Below, piece by piece: positions 8,427 through 17,533 of a stretch of DNA of 64,000 nt; position 1 is the first letter of the stretch; each line of letters begins with the position of its first letter. The stretch comes from DASVEE01 sp036380735. GTDB lineage: Bacteria > Acidobacteriota > Thermoanaerobaculia > Gp7-AA8. The stretch spans positions 124,001 to 188,000 of the forward strand of contig DASVEE010000015.1 of NCBI GenBank assembly GCA_036380735.1, written 5' to 3'. The notes under the pieces are model-generated. The model was not told the DNA's origin. It saw nothing but the letters and a program-made list of their open reading frames with translations, and did not search any database. The translations under genes and the position numbers were made by a program.

Positions 8427-9569
8427 CTAGGAGTGCGGTGGCAAAGTGCCGCCGCACTCCTGGATCTTCCGCCGCAGCACCGTCACCGTCACGTCATCTT
8501 CGATCGGATGACTCCCCACGAACCCGCGCCATTCGCCGACGATCGTCTCCACCATCGTGGCGGCGGTGGCCTCGGGGTGCCAGCCGGCGATCGTTTCCAG
8601 GTAGGCGTCGCCGAACTCGCGGCCCTGCCCGTTGAGGGACTCGGTGAGGCCGTCGGAATGCAGCAGCAGCCGTTCGCCGCGCTCGAGGTGGCCGGTCGCC
8701 ACTTCGTACGACAGCGACGCTTTGATGCCGAGGGGATAGGCGCCGCGGCCGATGCGCTCGACGATTTTGCCGGCGGCGTCGACTTTCAGGATCGGCGGAT
8801 GGCCGGCGACCGTCGCGACGAACGAGCCGTCGGGCGACAGCAGCACGTAGACGGCGGAGAAGAAGGAGCGCGAGCCGCCGGTGCGGCAGAGGATGCGATT
8901 GAGGCTGGCGAAGATCGCCGGCGGCTCCGGATCGACGTCGAGCTGCGTGCGGAACGAGGCGTGCGCCACCGCCATCACCAGCCCCGCCGCCATGCCGTGG
9001 CCGGAGGCGTCGCCGAACAGCACCGCCAATCGCCCGTCGTCGAGCGGCACGAAATCGTAGATGTCGCCGCCGACCGTGTTCGCGATGCGGTTGAACGCGG
9101 CGACGTCGTACTGCTCCGTCGCCGGCATCACGTGCGGAATCAGGCTCGCCTGCAGATCGCGCGCGAGCGTGAGCTCGTCGCGGAACTTGATCTTGTCGAT
9201 CAGCTCCATCCCCAGGAGGAGCGTGATGAGGAGGAACATCGCGACGATCTCGACGAACGTCCAGACCGGCGGGTTCCTGACGTTGGTGACCAGCGAGAGA
9301 ATGCAGATGAAGAAGAAGACGAACGCGAAGACGAAGATCAGGCGCCGGTGTGGCGCGAGCCGGTTCGCCAGACCGTAAAGGATCGCGCTGCCGGTGCGCA
9401 GCCAGCGCCGCAGGCGCCGCGGATCGTTCTCGATCGCCGCGCGATGGTCGGCGATCAGCATCTTCTTCGTTTCGCTCCACTCGACCGCGTACACGTTCGT
9501 CATGTCGTTCTGATTGATCGACGAGATCGTGCTCTTCCCGAGGTCGAGCCAGTCGCGAAGCCGGGCCAC
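8427..9569 (-). CDS. Membrane-anchored PP2C/SpoIIE-type serine phosphatase
   Basis: 380 residues. A cytoplasmic N-terminal segment is followed by two TM helices (about 76-96 and 102-122) and a linker helix (KIKFRDELTLARDLQASLIP), typical of RsbU-like phosphatases. The SpoIIE catalytic domain spans about 150-368. Metal-binding aspartates are visible in GGDIYDF (167-173), FGDASGHGMAAG (about 185-196), HSDGLTE and IEDDVTVTVLRR. Such enzymes dephosphorylate anti-sigma antagonists in partner-switching cascades. The gene converges on the sigma operon, and a full 9-bp repeat element lies at its 5' side. Confidence 0.92.
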   Translation of the reverse strand: MARLRDWLDLGKSTISSINQNDMTNVYAVEWSETKKMLIADHRAAIENDPRRLRRWLRTGSAILYGLANRLAPHRRLIFVFAFVFFFICILSLVTNVRNPPVWTFVEIVAMFLLITLLLGMELIDKIKFRDELTLARDLQASLIPHVMPATEQYDVAAFNRIANTVGGDIYDFVPLDDGRLAVLFGDASGHGMAAGLVMAVAHASFRTQLDVDPEPPAIFASLNRILCRTGGSRSFFSAVYVLLSPDGSFVATVAGHPPILKVDAAGKIVERIGRGAYPLGIKASLSYEVATGHLERGERLLLHSDGLTESLNGQGREFGDAYLETIAGWHPEATAATMVETIVGEWRGFVGSHPIEDDVTVTVLRRKIQECGGTLPPHS

Positions 9570-9607
9570 GGAGGGATTGTACGGGGTGGCGCAGGCGGAG
9601 TTGCCGG

Positions 9608-9762
9608 TGGGGGACGATGGGACCTATGGGACAGATGGGACCGATGGGACCGATGGGACCCACCACCCCACGGAAAACCTACCCATGCGCCTCCCGGTGT
9701 CCCATAGGTCCCATAGGTCCCATTTGTCCCATAGGTCCCATTCGTCCCATCGTTCCCCCGCG
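9608..9762. repeat. 9-bp inverted-array element with conserved core
   Basis: GGGGACGAT plus five 9-mers (GGGACCTAT, GGGACAGAT, GGGACCGAT...), a core (CACCCCACGGAAAACCTACCCATGCGCCTCCCGG) homologous to those at 6778 and 26526, then six reverse 9-mers ending ATCGTTCCC. It occupies the 5' space of both the phosphatase and the GlsB-like gene. Confidence 0.9.
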
Positions 9763-9809
9763 GCACAACCGTTGCTTTGGTTGAGCCTGTCAGTTGGAGG
9801 AATCGACCC

Positions 9810-10073
9810 ATGAGCATCCTGATCTGGATCATTGTTGGCCTCGTTGCAGGCGTTCTCGCGTCCATGGTCATGGGCGGTTCCGGCTACGGCATCGTCGGTG
9901 ACATCATCATCGGCATCGTCGGCGCGTTCGTCGGCGGGTGGCTCTTCGCGAAGCTCGGCGTCTCGACGCCATTCGGCGGGCTACCCGGCACCATCTTCGT
10001 GGCATTCATCGGCGCCGTCGTGCTGCTCTTCATCCTGCGCCTCCTGCGCAGGGGCAGCGCCCGGGCGCGGTAG
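9810..10073 (+). CDS. GlsB/YeaQ/YmgE family small membrane protein
   Basis: 87 residues, glycine-rich, with three TM helices (MSILIWIIVGLVAGVLASM; GIVGDIIIGIVGAFVGGWLF; GTIFVAFIGAVVLLFILRLLR) and a basic C-terminus. The G-x(3)-G patterns and the central GxxGDIIxGIVGA block are characteristic of transglycosylase-associated/GlsB stress proteins. The molecular role is poorly known. ATG 9810 has a TTGGAGGAA ribosome site. Single gene, with a GC hairpin after the stop. Confidence 0.92.
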   Translation: MSILIWIIVGLVAGVLASMVMGGSGYGIVGDIIIGIVGAFVGGWLFAKLGVSTPFGGLPGTIFVAFIGAVVLLFILRLLRRGSARAR

Positions 10074-10077
10074 CCGA

Positions 10078-10093
10078 GCCGCCTTCGGGCGGC
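10078..10093 (+). terminator. Short GC hairpin after the GlsB-like gene
   Basis: GCCGCC, loop TTCG, GGCGGC. A UUCG tetraloop makes it very stable, but only a weak T-stretch (GAATTT) follows. Possible terminator. Confidence 0.45.
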
Positions 10094-10126
10094 CGTGAAT
10101 TTCCAAAACGCGCCTAAACTGCACGG

Positions 10127-13100
10127 ATGCCTCACAAGTGGCGCATCCTCCTGGCGCTGGCCGTGGTCCTCGCGTTCCGCGTGGACGCCCAGGACCTGCG
10201 GTTCCGGCATTTCACGGCGGACGACGAGGCCACGCCGCTCTCGTCGGCGTCCGTGCAGAAGCTCGCGCAGGATCATCTCGGCTACCTCTGGCTCGGCTTC
10301 TTCTCCTCGGGTGTGTCGCGCTACGACGGCCACTCGATGGAGACCTACTCCACCGCCGACGGCCTGCCCGACCTCACGATCCGGGAGATCGTGGAGGACG
10401 CGTCGCACCGGCTGTGGGTGGGGTCGGAGGCAGGACTCGTCGTCTCGCAGGGGCCGATCGGCGACGGGCGCGTGCGCTTCATCGCCAGCGTCCACGGCGA
10501 GCGGCTGATTCGCGAGCGCATCCGCCGCAACTGCCTCGTCGCCACGCGAGACGGCTGGGTGTGGGCGGGGACGCAGGACGGCATCGTGCGCTACCGCTTC
10601 AACGGCGACCGCCTCGTCAGCGAAGGGATCGACATGAGCGCGCTGCCGCGCCCGGCCGCGACGCTGGGCATGGTGGTGCTGCGCGACGGCTCGGTCCTCG
10701 CGTCGTTCAGCAGCGGCGCGATCGTGCAGTTCGGCAGCGACGGCAAGCTGCGGCGCACGCTGCCGCGTCCTCTCTCTCCCGCGACCGCGCTGATGGAGGC
10801 GAAGGACGGCACGCTGTGGGCCGGCGGCATCAACGGCGCGGTGATGCGGCTCGACGGCGACACATTCGCCATCGTCAACCACGACCTCCGCGAGCGCATC
10901 GTGGCCCTGCTGGAGACGCGCCACGGCGAGCTGTGGGCCGCCAGCCTCGGCACCGGCGCGCTCCGCCTTGCCGGCGGCCGCGCCACGCACCTTTCCCGCC
11001 GCAACGGCCTCCTCGGCGACACGCTCTGGTCGCTGCTCGAAGACCGCGAAGGGAACGTCTGGCTCGCGCAGAACGGTGGCGTCTCGCGCCTCCGCCGCGA
11101 CTACCGCGCCTTCCTCGCGTACGGCGAGCCGGTGCTCCCCGACCGCAACACCTTCGCCGCGATCCCCGCCGGCACGAGCGATTCGCTCCTCGGCGCGTAC
11201 CTCTGGGTCGGCACCGGCAGCGGACTCACCGCGGTCGCGCCCGATGGCACGTCGACCACGTTGCGCACGGCCGATGGGCTGCGCAGCAACTCCGTCTACG
11301 CCCTCGCGTTCGACGAGGCCGGGCGTCTCTGGATCGGCACCGCCGCCGGCGCGAACTGTCTCTCGATGAGCGGTCAGGAGCCGCCGCTCGTCGACGGCTC
11401 CACGCGCAAGCCGCTCGACTTCCGCGGCACGAGCGCGGTCGTGACGTCGTATCCCTGGGACTCCACGTACAACATCCGCCTCGTCGGCGGCGCGCTCTGG
11501 TTCACCGGCAACTGGGGCGCGGCGTCGCTGATCGACGGCCAGTGGACGCGCTACGGCGCCGCGCACGGGCTGCCGGCCGCGGGGACGACGAGCGTGGCCG
11601 TCGACGACGCGGGGCACGTCTGGCTCGGCACGCTCGATCATGGCCTCTACCGCAGCGCCATTCCGGTGCGTGCCTCGGGCACGTCATCGCGCTTCCTCCC
11701 CGTTGCCGGCGCGGCGAACAGCGTCCGCTCGCTGCTCTGGTTCGACGGGAAGCTGTTCGTCGGCACGAGCCAGGGACTGGTGATTCCGTCCGCGCGGCGC
11801 GTGCTCTTTCCCGGCCAGCTCGTCGTCGGCATGACGCCGTCGCCGGTGCGCGACACGCTGTGGGTCACGCACAACGGGCGGCTCGCGGAGCTCGATCCCC
11901 GCACGCTGCGCCAGCTGACGCGCGTGTCGAAGGCGGACGGCCTCGCGGACGACGAGACGTGGGCGTACATGCCGCTGACTGCGTCGCGCGACGGGCGGCT
12001 CTGGCTCGCCACGCCGAGCGGCCTCTCCGCGTTCAACCCCGCGCTGCGCGAGCCGCTGACCACCGCGCCCGCCGTGCGTCTGCGCCACGTCGATGCGGAC
12101 GTGCACGGCGTCAGCTTTGAGTGGGCCGCGCTGACGTTCGTCGATGAGACGCGCGTCCGCTACCGCACGCGCCTCGCCGGCTACGACGATGCGTGGTCCG
12201 CGGAAACGAGCGACACCAAGATCCGCTACACGAACCTCCCGGCCATCCTCTTCCCGAAGCGCTACACGTTCGAGGTCATGGCGCGCAGCGGCGAGGGGCA
12301 GTGGTCCGCGCCGGTCGCGCATCGCTTCTCCGTCCCGCCGCCGCCGGCGCTCCGCTGGTGGGCCGCACTGCTCTACCTCGCGCTGCTCGCGCTCGCGTTC
12401 TGGCTCTACCAGCGCTGGCGCATGGCGCAGCTCAAGCGGCGCAACCGCGTCCTCGAAGACCTCGTCCTCACGCGGACCGAGGAGATCCGCACGCAGGCGA
12501 GGGAGCTGGAGACCGTCGACAAGATCGTCGAAGTCATCAATCGCGAGGTCGTGCTGGAAAACGTCCTCAAGGCGATTCTCGAACAGGGGATGAAGCTGTT
12601 CCCGCAGGCGGAGAAAGCCGTTTTCCTCAAGTTCGATCACGAGCTGCAGCGCACCGAAGTCGCCGCCGTCTCCGGCTACGACGCGGAGCTGTTCAAGGGC
12701 GTGTCGCTGTCGTTCGAAGAAGCGATGCGCCGCTACTCCGAGCGCGCGGAGCAGCTCGAGGAAGGCGTCTACCTCATCCGCGAGCCGCACCTCGTGCAGC
12801 TCGCCGGCGCGGAGAAGACGAAGCATCTGCCCGTCCCGAAAGCCATGCTGGCCATGGCCGTGCGCCTCGGCGGCCGCGTCGAAGGGTTCCTCATCTTCGA
12901 CAACTTCTCGCGCACCGATGCGTTCGGCCGCTCCGACCTGCACAAGCTGGCGCGTGTCCGCGAGCACGCGATCTCCGCGATCTCGAAGGCGCGCATCCTT
13001 CGCGAGCTGCAGATTAAGAATCAGCAGGCGGAGGCGGCGAACCGCGCGAAGAGCATCTTCCTCGCGAACATGAGCCACGAGCTGCGCACGCCGATGAATG

Positions 13101-14533
13101 CGATCATCGGCTTCTCCGAGATCCTCACCGAGCGCCTGCAGGACCGCGTCGAGCCGAAGTACCTCGGCTTCCTCAAATCGATCCTGCAGTCAGGACAACA
13201 CCTGCTGGCGATCATCAACGACCTCCTCGATCTGTCGAAGGTCGAGGCGGGGAAGATGGAGCTGTTCCCCGAGACGTTCTCCGTGCGCGCCGGCATCGAG
13301 AGCGTCTGCGCCGTCATGCGCGGCATGTCGACGAAGAACAACGTCGCCTTCGAAGTCGACGTGGCGGACGACGTCACGACCGTGGAGACCGACCAGGCGA
13401 AGCTCAAGCAGATCCTCTACAACCTGCTGTCGAACGCGGTGAAGTTCTCGCGCTCCGGCTCCGCGGTCACGATCCGCGCGCGCCGCGTCCCGGCGACCGA
13501 ATTGAAAGCGGAGGCCGTGGCCATCAGCGTGATCGACCGCGGCATCGGCATCGCGCCCGAGCATCTGCGCATCATCTTCGACGAGTTCCAGCAGGTCGAC
13601 AGCGCCACGAGCCGCCAGTACGGCGGCACAGGCCTCGGGCTGTCGCTGGTGAAGAAGTTCGTCGAGCTGCAAGGCGGCAGCGTCGAGGTGCACAGCGCCG
13701 TCGGCGAGGGGAGCGAGTTCACCTTCACGCTGCCCGTGCAGTTCCAGGGCGCGACCATCCCCAGCCCGATCATCGGCAGCGACGGTGTCGTCGTGCCGCC
13801 GGGCAATCGCGTCCTCGTGGTGGAAGATGAAGAGGAGGCGTTCGAGACCCTCTGCGCGTATCTCGAATCCGCGGGCTACGTGCCGCTGCGTGCGCGTACG
13901 GGAGAGGAGGCGCTGCGCCTCGCTCGCACGATGCGGCCCGTGGCCGTCACGCTCGACCTCGTGCTGCCCGGCATGGAAGGGTGGAACGTGCTGCGCGAGC
14001 TCAAGCGCGACGACGACACCGCGTCGATCCCGGTGATCATCGTCTCGATGGTCGAGAACCGCGAGCTCGGCCTCGCGTTCGGCGCGGAGGACTACTTCGT
14101 CAAGCCGGTCGACTGGCCGCGCCTCATGCGCCGCCTGGCCGACATCACTCGCCGCGCCGCCACGCCGCGCCACGCAAGATTGCTGCTGATCGACGACGAC
14201 GTCTCCGTGCACGACATGCTCGAACAGGAGTTGACGAAGGAAGGCTATGAGCTCGAGAAAGCCTTCTCGGGTCCGGAGGGGCTCGAGCGCGCGGAGCTGT
14301 CCCCGCCAGACGTGATCATCCTCGACCTGATGATGCCCGGCATGTCCGGCTTCGAAGTGGCGGAGACCCTCCGCCAGCGCGAAGCCACCGCCCGTATCCC
14401 CATCCTGATCCTGACCGCCCGGGAACTGAGCGACATCGACCGCGAAGAGCTGCGCAACGGCGTGAATGGACTGGTGCTGAAAGGCAGCGCCGCGGGCGCC
14501 CGGTTGATCCGGGCCATTCAGGGGCTGGCGTAG
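10127..14533 (+). CDS. Hybrid sensor histidine kinase with extracytoplasmic beta-propeller and two receivers
   Basis: 1468 residues. Signal peptide (1-21, ending VDAQ). A two-component-regulator-propeller (Reg_prop) region to about 640 has many LWLGF/LWVGS/VWAGT/LWIGT blade motifs. A Y_Y_Y domain follows (about 650-735), then one TM helix (about 741-764) and a coiled coil. A GAF-like domain spans about 800-960. HisKA has phospho-acceptor H984 (NMSHELRTP). HATPase_c shows NLLSNAVKFS, DRGIGIA and GGTGLGLSLV. Receiver 1 has D1277 (TLDLVLPGMEG) and receiver 2 has D1400 (ILDLMMPGMSG). This is the architecture of polysaccharide- or nutrient-sensing hybrid systems, though no DNA-binding output is fused. 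Ligand and target are unknown. No cognate regulator is adjacent. Confidence 0.93.
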   Translation: MPHKWRILLALAVVLAFRVDAQDLRFRHFTADDEATPLSSASVQKLAQDHLGYLWLGFFSSGVSRYDGHSMETYSTADGLPDLTIREIVEDASHRLWVGSEAGLVVSQGPIGDGRVRFIASVHGERLIRERIRRNCLVATRDGWVWAGTQDGIVRYRFNGDRLVSEGIDMSALPRPAATLGMVVLRDGSVLASFSSGAIVQFGSDGKLRRTLPRPLSPATALMEAKDGTLWAGGINGAVMRLDGDTFAIVNHDLRERIVALLETRHGELWAASLGTGALRLAGGRATHLSRRNGLLGDTLWSLLEDREGNVWLAQNGGVSRLRRDYRAFLAYGEPVLPDRNTFAAIPAGTSDSLLGAYLWVGTGSGLTAVAPDGTSTTLRTADGLRSNSVYALAFDEAGRLWIGTAAGANCLSMSGQEPPLVDGSTRKPLDFRGTSAVVTSYPWDSTYNIRLVGGALWFTGNWGAASLIDGQWTRYGAAHGLPAAGTTSVAVDDAGHVWLGTLDHGLYRSAIPVRASGTSSRFLPVAGAANSVRSLLWFDGKLFVGTSQGLVIPSARRVLFPGQLVVGMTPSPVRDTLWVTHNGRLAELDPRTLRQLTRVSKADGLADDETWAYMPLTASRDGRLWLATPSGLSAFNPALREPLTTAPAVRLRHVDADVHGVSFEWAALTFVDETRVRYRTRLAGYDDAWSAETSDTKIRYTNLPAILFPKRYTFEVMARSGEGQWSAPVAHRFSVPPPPALRWWAALLYLALLALAFWLYQRWRMAQLKRRNRVLEDLVLTRTEEIRTQARELETVDKIVEVINREVVLENVLKAILEQGMKLFPQAEKAVFLKFDHELQRTEVAAVSGYDAELFKGVSLSFEEAMRRYSERAEQLEEGVYLIREPHLVQLAGAEKTKHLPVPKAMLAMAVRLGGRVEGFLIFDNFSRTDAFGRSDLHKLARVREHAISAISKARILRELQIKNQQAEAANRAKSIFLANMSHELRTPMNAIIGFSEILTERLQDRVEPKYLGFLKSILQSGQHLLAIINDLLDLSKVEAGKMELFPETFSVRAGIESVCAVMRGMSTKNNVAFEVDVADDVTTVETDQAKLKQILYNLLSNAVKFSRSGSAVTIRARRVPATELKAEAVAISVIDRGIGIAPEHLRIIFDEFQQVDSATSRQYGGTGLGLSLVKKFVELQGGSVEVHSAVGEGSEFTFTLPVQFQGATIPSPIIGSDGVVVPPGNRVLVVEDEEEAFETLCAYLESAGYVPLRARTGEEALRLARTMRPVAVTLDLVLPGMEGWNVLRELKRDDDTASIPVIIVSMVENRELGLAFGAEDYFVKPVDWPRLMRRLADITRRAATPRHARLLLIDDDVSVHDMLEQELTKEGYELEKAFSGPEGLERAELSPPDVIILDLMMPGMSGFEVAETLRQREATARIPILILTARELSDIDREELRNGVNGLVLKGSAAGARLIRAIQGLA

Positions 14534-14675
14534 AGGGAACGATAGGACCTATAGGACGAATAGGACCTATAGGACAAATGGGACCCCGCCCACCCGGGAT
14601 GGTGAATCACGGGCTGTGCGGGTGACAGATTGGTCCTATCTGTCCTATAGGTCCTATTCGTCCTATAGGTCCCTG
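14534..14675. repeat. 9-bp inverted-array element
   Basis: GAGGGAACGAT then GGACCTATA/GGACGAATA units, a 50-base unrelated spacer, then reverse units (GTCCTATCT, GTCCTATAG, GTCCTATTC) to 14675. It separates the kinase from the convergent minus-strand gene and may serve as a bidirectional terminator. Confidence 0.88.
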
Positions 14676-14680
14676 CCGGC

Positions 14681-15712
14681 TTACGCGCTGGCCTTCTTCT
14701 GGGCCGACTTCGGCTTGCGGATCGGCTGCACCGGGGCCGCCGGTTTTTCTTCCGGCTGGATGATCGCCGGCATCGCTTCGCGCGGGGCGCGCAGCATCAT
14801 CATCAGCATGCCGATGCCGGCCAGGGCGATGATGATGAGGAACGCGCCGCGGCCCGCCATCGGGTTCTCCACGCCCGGGGTTTCGATCGGTACTGGGATC
14901 GCCGGCGCCAGGACGTTCGCCTGAATGGGTTCAGCCTTCAGCTGCGGCACGGCCGGCTGCTGCGCCGCCGGTTTCGATTGCACGACCGGCGCGGCTTGCG
15001 CCACCATCACCGGAGCCGGTTTCGCCGGCGCGGTAACCGGTGCGGCTGCTTCCGGCGCCACCGCTTCCGCTTTCTGCAGGCGCTTGCGCGAGGCGCGCGT
15101 CGTGGGTGCGGGAGTGGTGGTGGTGATTTCGCGCTCCCGCGTCACCACGGGTGCCGGCGTCGAGCGGCGCGTCACGATCGGGTTCAGGCGCGTCGAGGTG
15201 CGGTTCTCCGCGATCTGCACGCGCGACGACGGCGTCACGCCGGCGATGGCGCGCTCCGTCAGGTAGCGCCGCGTCTCCGCGGTCGGGTAGAAGACCTGGC
15301 CGCGGTCGTCGACGAGGCGGTGCGGCTCGATGAAGCTCGCGTAGCCGGGATATGCCCGGGCCAGCCGCTCGTGCAGCTCTTCGCCGTAGAACGCACCGAC
15401 CGGGTTCGTCATCGCGTATGTCCACACCTCGTGCAGCGTGGCGAAGGCGGGGGAAGGATCTTCGAGATAGAGCTGATGGAAGCCCGCGTAGTCGTTGCGG
15501 CGCGCAGCCTCGGCCAGCGATTCCGCGAAGACGACCGATTCGCGCACCGGCTCGACCGGCAGCGGGAACGTCGGCTCCTCCGGCAGGAGCGGCGTCACCG
15601 AGTCGCGGGGACGCACCGTCGGCAGCGGAGCATCCTCCTGCCCGGTCACGGAAAACGACGTCGCGCAAAGCAGCGCGACCAGAACGAGAACGACCAGCCG
15701 TTGATGTCGCAC
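14681..15712 (-). CDS. Exported/membrane protein of unknown function, Pro/Ala-rich
   Basis: 343 residues from GTG 15712. This start has a strong GGGAGGG ribosome site (15717-15723) and gives a clean signal peptide (VLVLVALLCATSF); an ATG at 15760 would add 16 polar residues. The segment at about 40-170 is a soluble domain of unknown family (ESLAEAARRNDYAGFHQLYLED, FYPTAETRRYLTERAI). About 170-290 is a low-complexity T/P/A/R-rich linker. A C-terminal TM helix (FLIIIALAGIGMLMMM) is followed by a K/P-rich tail. Probably anchored by the C-terminus with a periplasmic domain. No function can be assigned. Confidence 0.8.
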   Translation of the reverse strand: MRHQRLVVLVLVALLCATSFSVTGQEDAPLPTVRPRDSVTPLLPEEPTFPLPVEPVRESVVFAESLAEAARRNDYAGFHQLYLEDPSPAFATLHEVWTYAMTNPVGAFYGEELHERLARAYPGYASFIEPHRLVDDRGQVFYPTAETRRYLTERAIAGVTPSSRVQIAENRTSTRLNPIVTRRSTPAPVVTREREITTTTPAPTTRASRKRLQKAEAVAPEAAAPVTAPAKPAPVMVAQAAPVVQSKPAAQQPAVPQLKAEPIQANVLAPAIPVPIETPGVENPMAGRGAFLIIIALAGIGMLMMMLRAPREAMPAIIQPEEKPAAPVQPIRKPKSAQKKASA

Positions 15713-15803
15713 GCAACCCTCCCGGTGCTGATTGACTGGCTGAAGTGTATCGCGATTCATGCCAGCCGGAGCTGCATGGGGCAGCTCTCAACCGGGTGGG
15801 GTG

Positions 15804-15858
15804 GGGGTCCCATTCGTCCCATAGGTCCTATCCGTCCCATTCGTCCTATCGTTTCCCC
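15804..15858. repeat. 9-bp array, one arm only
   Basis: GTCCCATTC, GTCCCATAG, GTCCTATCC, GTCCCATTC, GTCCTATCG then TTTCCCC: the right half of the repeat element without its left arm. Useful as a partially deleted copy. Confidence 0.8.
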
Positions 15859-15865
15859 GTCGCCC

Positions 15866-15893
15866 AAACAAAAAGCCCCGCTCTCGCGGGGCT
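15866..15893 (-). terminator. Intrinsic terminator for the 155-residue exported protein
   Basis: On the minus strand AGCCCCGC, loop GAGA, GCGGGGCT, then TTTTTGTTT. It lies 22 bases beyond the stop of the gene at 15916-16383. Confidence 0.88.
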
Positions 15894-15915
15894 CTTCGCT
15901 TCCGGGTTGCGGCGG

Positions 15916-16383
15916 TTACTGGCGCGAGGCCGTCGTCCGCGTCCGGCCCGATTCGGCGCCGAGGAGGCGGGCGGTGTCGATCAGCTCCTGGATGGTCGTC
16001 TGATCCTTGCCGCTGGCCTGCAGCAGATAGATACGGATGGCGCTGCCGATGGGGATGACGGTGTTGGCCGGTTCCGCGTAGAAGCGCTCGAGGCCCGACA
16101 CGAGCTCGAAGCCGCTGACCTTGCCGGAGGTCGAGGTCTGGCGCTCGGTCCGCGCCGCGAGGTTCGCGCACGGCGAGGTCGGGCCGGCCGTGACGTCGAT
16201 CTTGTCGAGAGCTTCCTGATACCCCTGCGAGTAACCGATGGCCCAGAAGAGCTTCTCGGTGCTGCTCAACCGGAGCCACTCGTCACCGTTGTTGGGAGGC
16301 GTGATCTGCGGCGTGGAGGCCGTCTGAGCAAAGCCAACCATCGAGACGAGCAGCAGGGCAATTCCGATCGCGATCTTCTTCAT
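15916..16383 (-). CDS. Exported protein of unknown function
   Basis: 155 residues with a lysine-rich signal peptide (MKKIAIGIALLLVSMVGFAQ). The mature part begins with a polar linker, then a helical segment (WLRLSSTEKLFWAIGYSQGYQEALDKID) and a second domain (FYAEPANTVIPIGSAIRIYLL...TIQELIDTARLL). The GYxxGxxEAL pattern followed by a short C-terminal region resembles small Rap1a/Tai-like periplasmic proteins, but the match is too weak to name. Monocistronic, with a strong terminator. Confidence 0.82.
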   Translation of the reverse strand: MKKIAIGIALLLVSMVGFAQTASTPQITPPNNGDEWLRLSSTEKLFWAIGYSQGYQEALDKIDVTAGPTSPCANLAARTERQTSTSGKVSGFELVSGLERFYAEPANTVIPIGSAIRIYLLQASGKDQTTIQELIDTARLLGAESGRTRTTASRQ

Positions 16384-16462
16384 GGACGCACCTTTTCAGA
16401 CAGAGATGAGGATGGCTGGTAGAAACGCGTCGGATTCTAACCAAAAAGCGGCGATTCGCAAA

Positions 16463-17464
16463 TCAACGCGCGGAGCCTTCGATTTTCGCCTTGTAGCGCG
16501 CGACGTCCGGCGTGACCTCGATGTGCGGCAGCGCGGCGGTCAGCTCGCGCTTCGCCGCCGCGTAATTGCCCGTCTCGTACAGAGCGACCGCGAGGTAGTA
16601 GCGATACGGCTGTTCCTGCGCCCGCAGCGTCCCGGCGCGGCCGAACGCCCGGACCGTCGTCTCGAAGTCGCGCGCGCGGTACGCCCCCTCGGCGATCCGC
16701 AGCAGCGTGGCGTGATCGAGCGAGCTGACCGCGATGAGCTCGCGATAGATCGCGCGTGCCTCCGTCAGCTCGTTCCGCCCCAGCAACCGCTCCCCCTCGG
16801 CCAGCCTCGTCCGGACATCCACGGCGCGCGGCTGCGGCGCGGGCGTTGGGGGGACGGGGCGCGAGGTCGCCGGTGCGGACGTCATCGGTTCGGAAGTCGA
16901 AGGCGCAGGGGTCGTCGTCTGCGGTTGCCGTTGCGGCTGTGTGGCCGGCGGGGTCGGTTCCGGCTGGCGCTGTGTCTGTGTCTGCGTCTGAGGCGCGGGG
17001 ACCGGAGTCTGGCGCTGCGGTGCCGGAGCCGGCGTCTGCGTCTGCGGACGCGCTCCGCCGCGCAACACGGCGAACTGCTCCGCCGCCAGCAGCCGCTGCG
17101 CGAGCGCATCGAAGCGCGTGCGCAGCTCGGCCCCGAGCGGCAGCGTCGCGTAGTGGCTGGCGACACGCTCCGCGGCGATCACGCGCAGGGCGGCGGCGCG
17201 TGCGTCCGCCTCCTGTCCCAGCCGCTCGTAGACGAGCGCGAGGTGCACCTGCGCCGTGACGAACTGCGGCAGCGCATCGAGCAGACCGAACGCCGCGATG
17301 CGCAACTCACGTGCGGCCTCCGGGTTCTGCCCCGCCGCGGCGCTCGCGATCCCGCGGTCGAGCATGTTCAGGTAGAACTGCGCGTCACTCTGCGCGGACA
17401 ACGTCCCGGCCGTGAGCCACAGCAGCAGCGCCAGTACCGCCGTACGTCCGTAAAATATCCGCAT
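16463..17464 (-). CDS. Exported tetratricopeptide-repeat protein
   Basis: 333 residues. Signal peptide MRIFYGRTAVLALLLWLTAGTLSA. TPR-like helices occur at about 25-140 (MLDRGIASAAAGQNPEAAREL, VHLALVYERLGQEADARAAA). A long Q/T/P-rich linker (about 140-225) follows, then further TPRs (about 228-330: LAEGERLLGRNELTEARAIYRELI, YYLAVALYETGNYAAAKREL). Likely a periplasmic scaffold; partner unknown. ATG 17464 is preferred because it opens the signal peptide. It is divergent from the FAD oxidoreductase, with 69 bases between starts. Confidence 0.85.
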   Translation of the reverse strand: MRIFYGRTAVLALLLWLTAGTLSAQSDAQFYLNMLDRGIASAAAGQNPEAARELRIAAFGLLDALPQFVTAQVHLALVYERLGQEADARAAALRVIAAERVASHYATLPLGAELRTRFDALAQRLLAAEQFAVLRGGARPQTQTPAPAPQRQTPVPAPQTQTQTQRQPEPTPPATQPQRQPQTTTPAPSTSEPMTSAPATSRPVPPTPAPQPRAVDVRTRLAEGERLLGRNELTEARAIYRELIAVSSLDHATLLRIAEGAYRARDFETTVRAFGRAGTLRAQEQPYRYYLAVALYETGNYAAAKRELTAALPHIEVTPDVARYKAKIEGSAR

Positions 17465-17533
17465 TCTGTCGTGAGACCCTCTCCGATTCTGCCATAGACG
17501 CCTTGGGAATTGCGGTAGCATTTCCCTCACAAC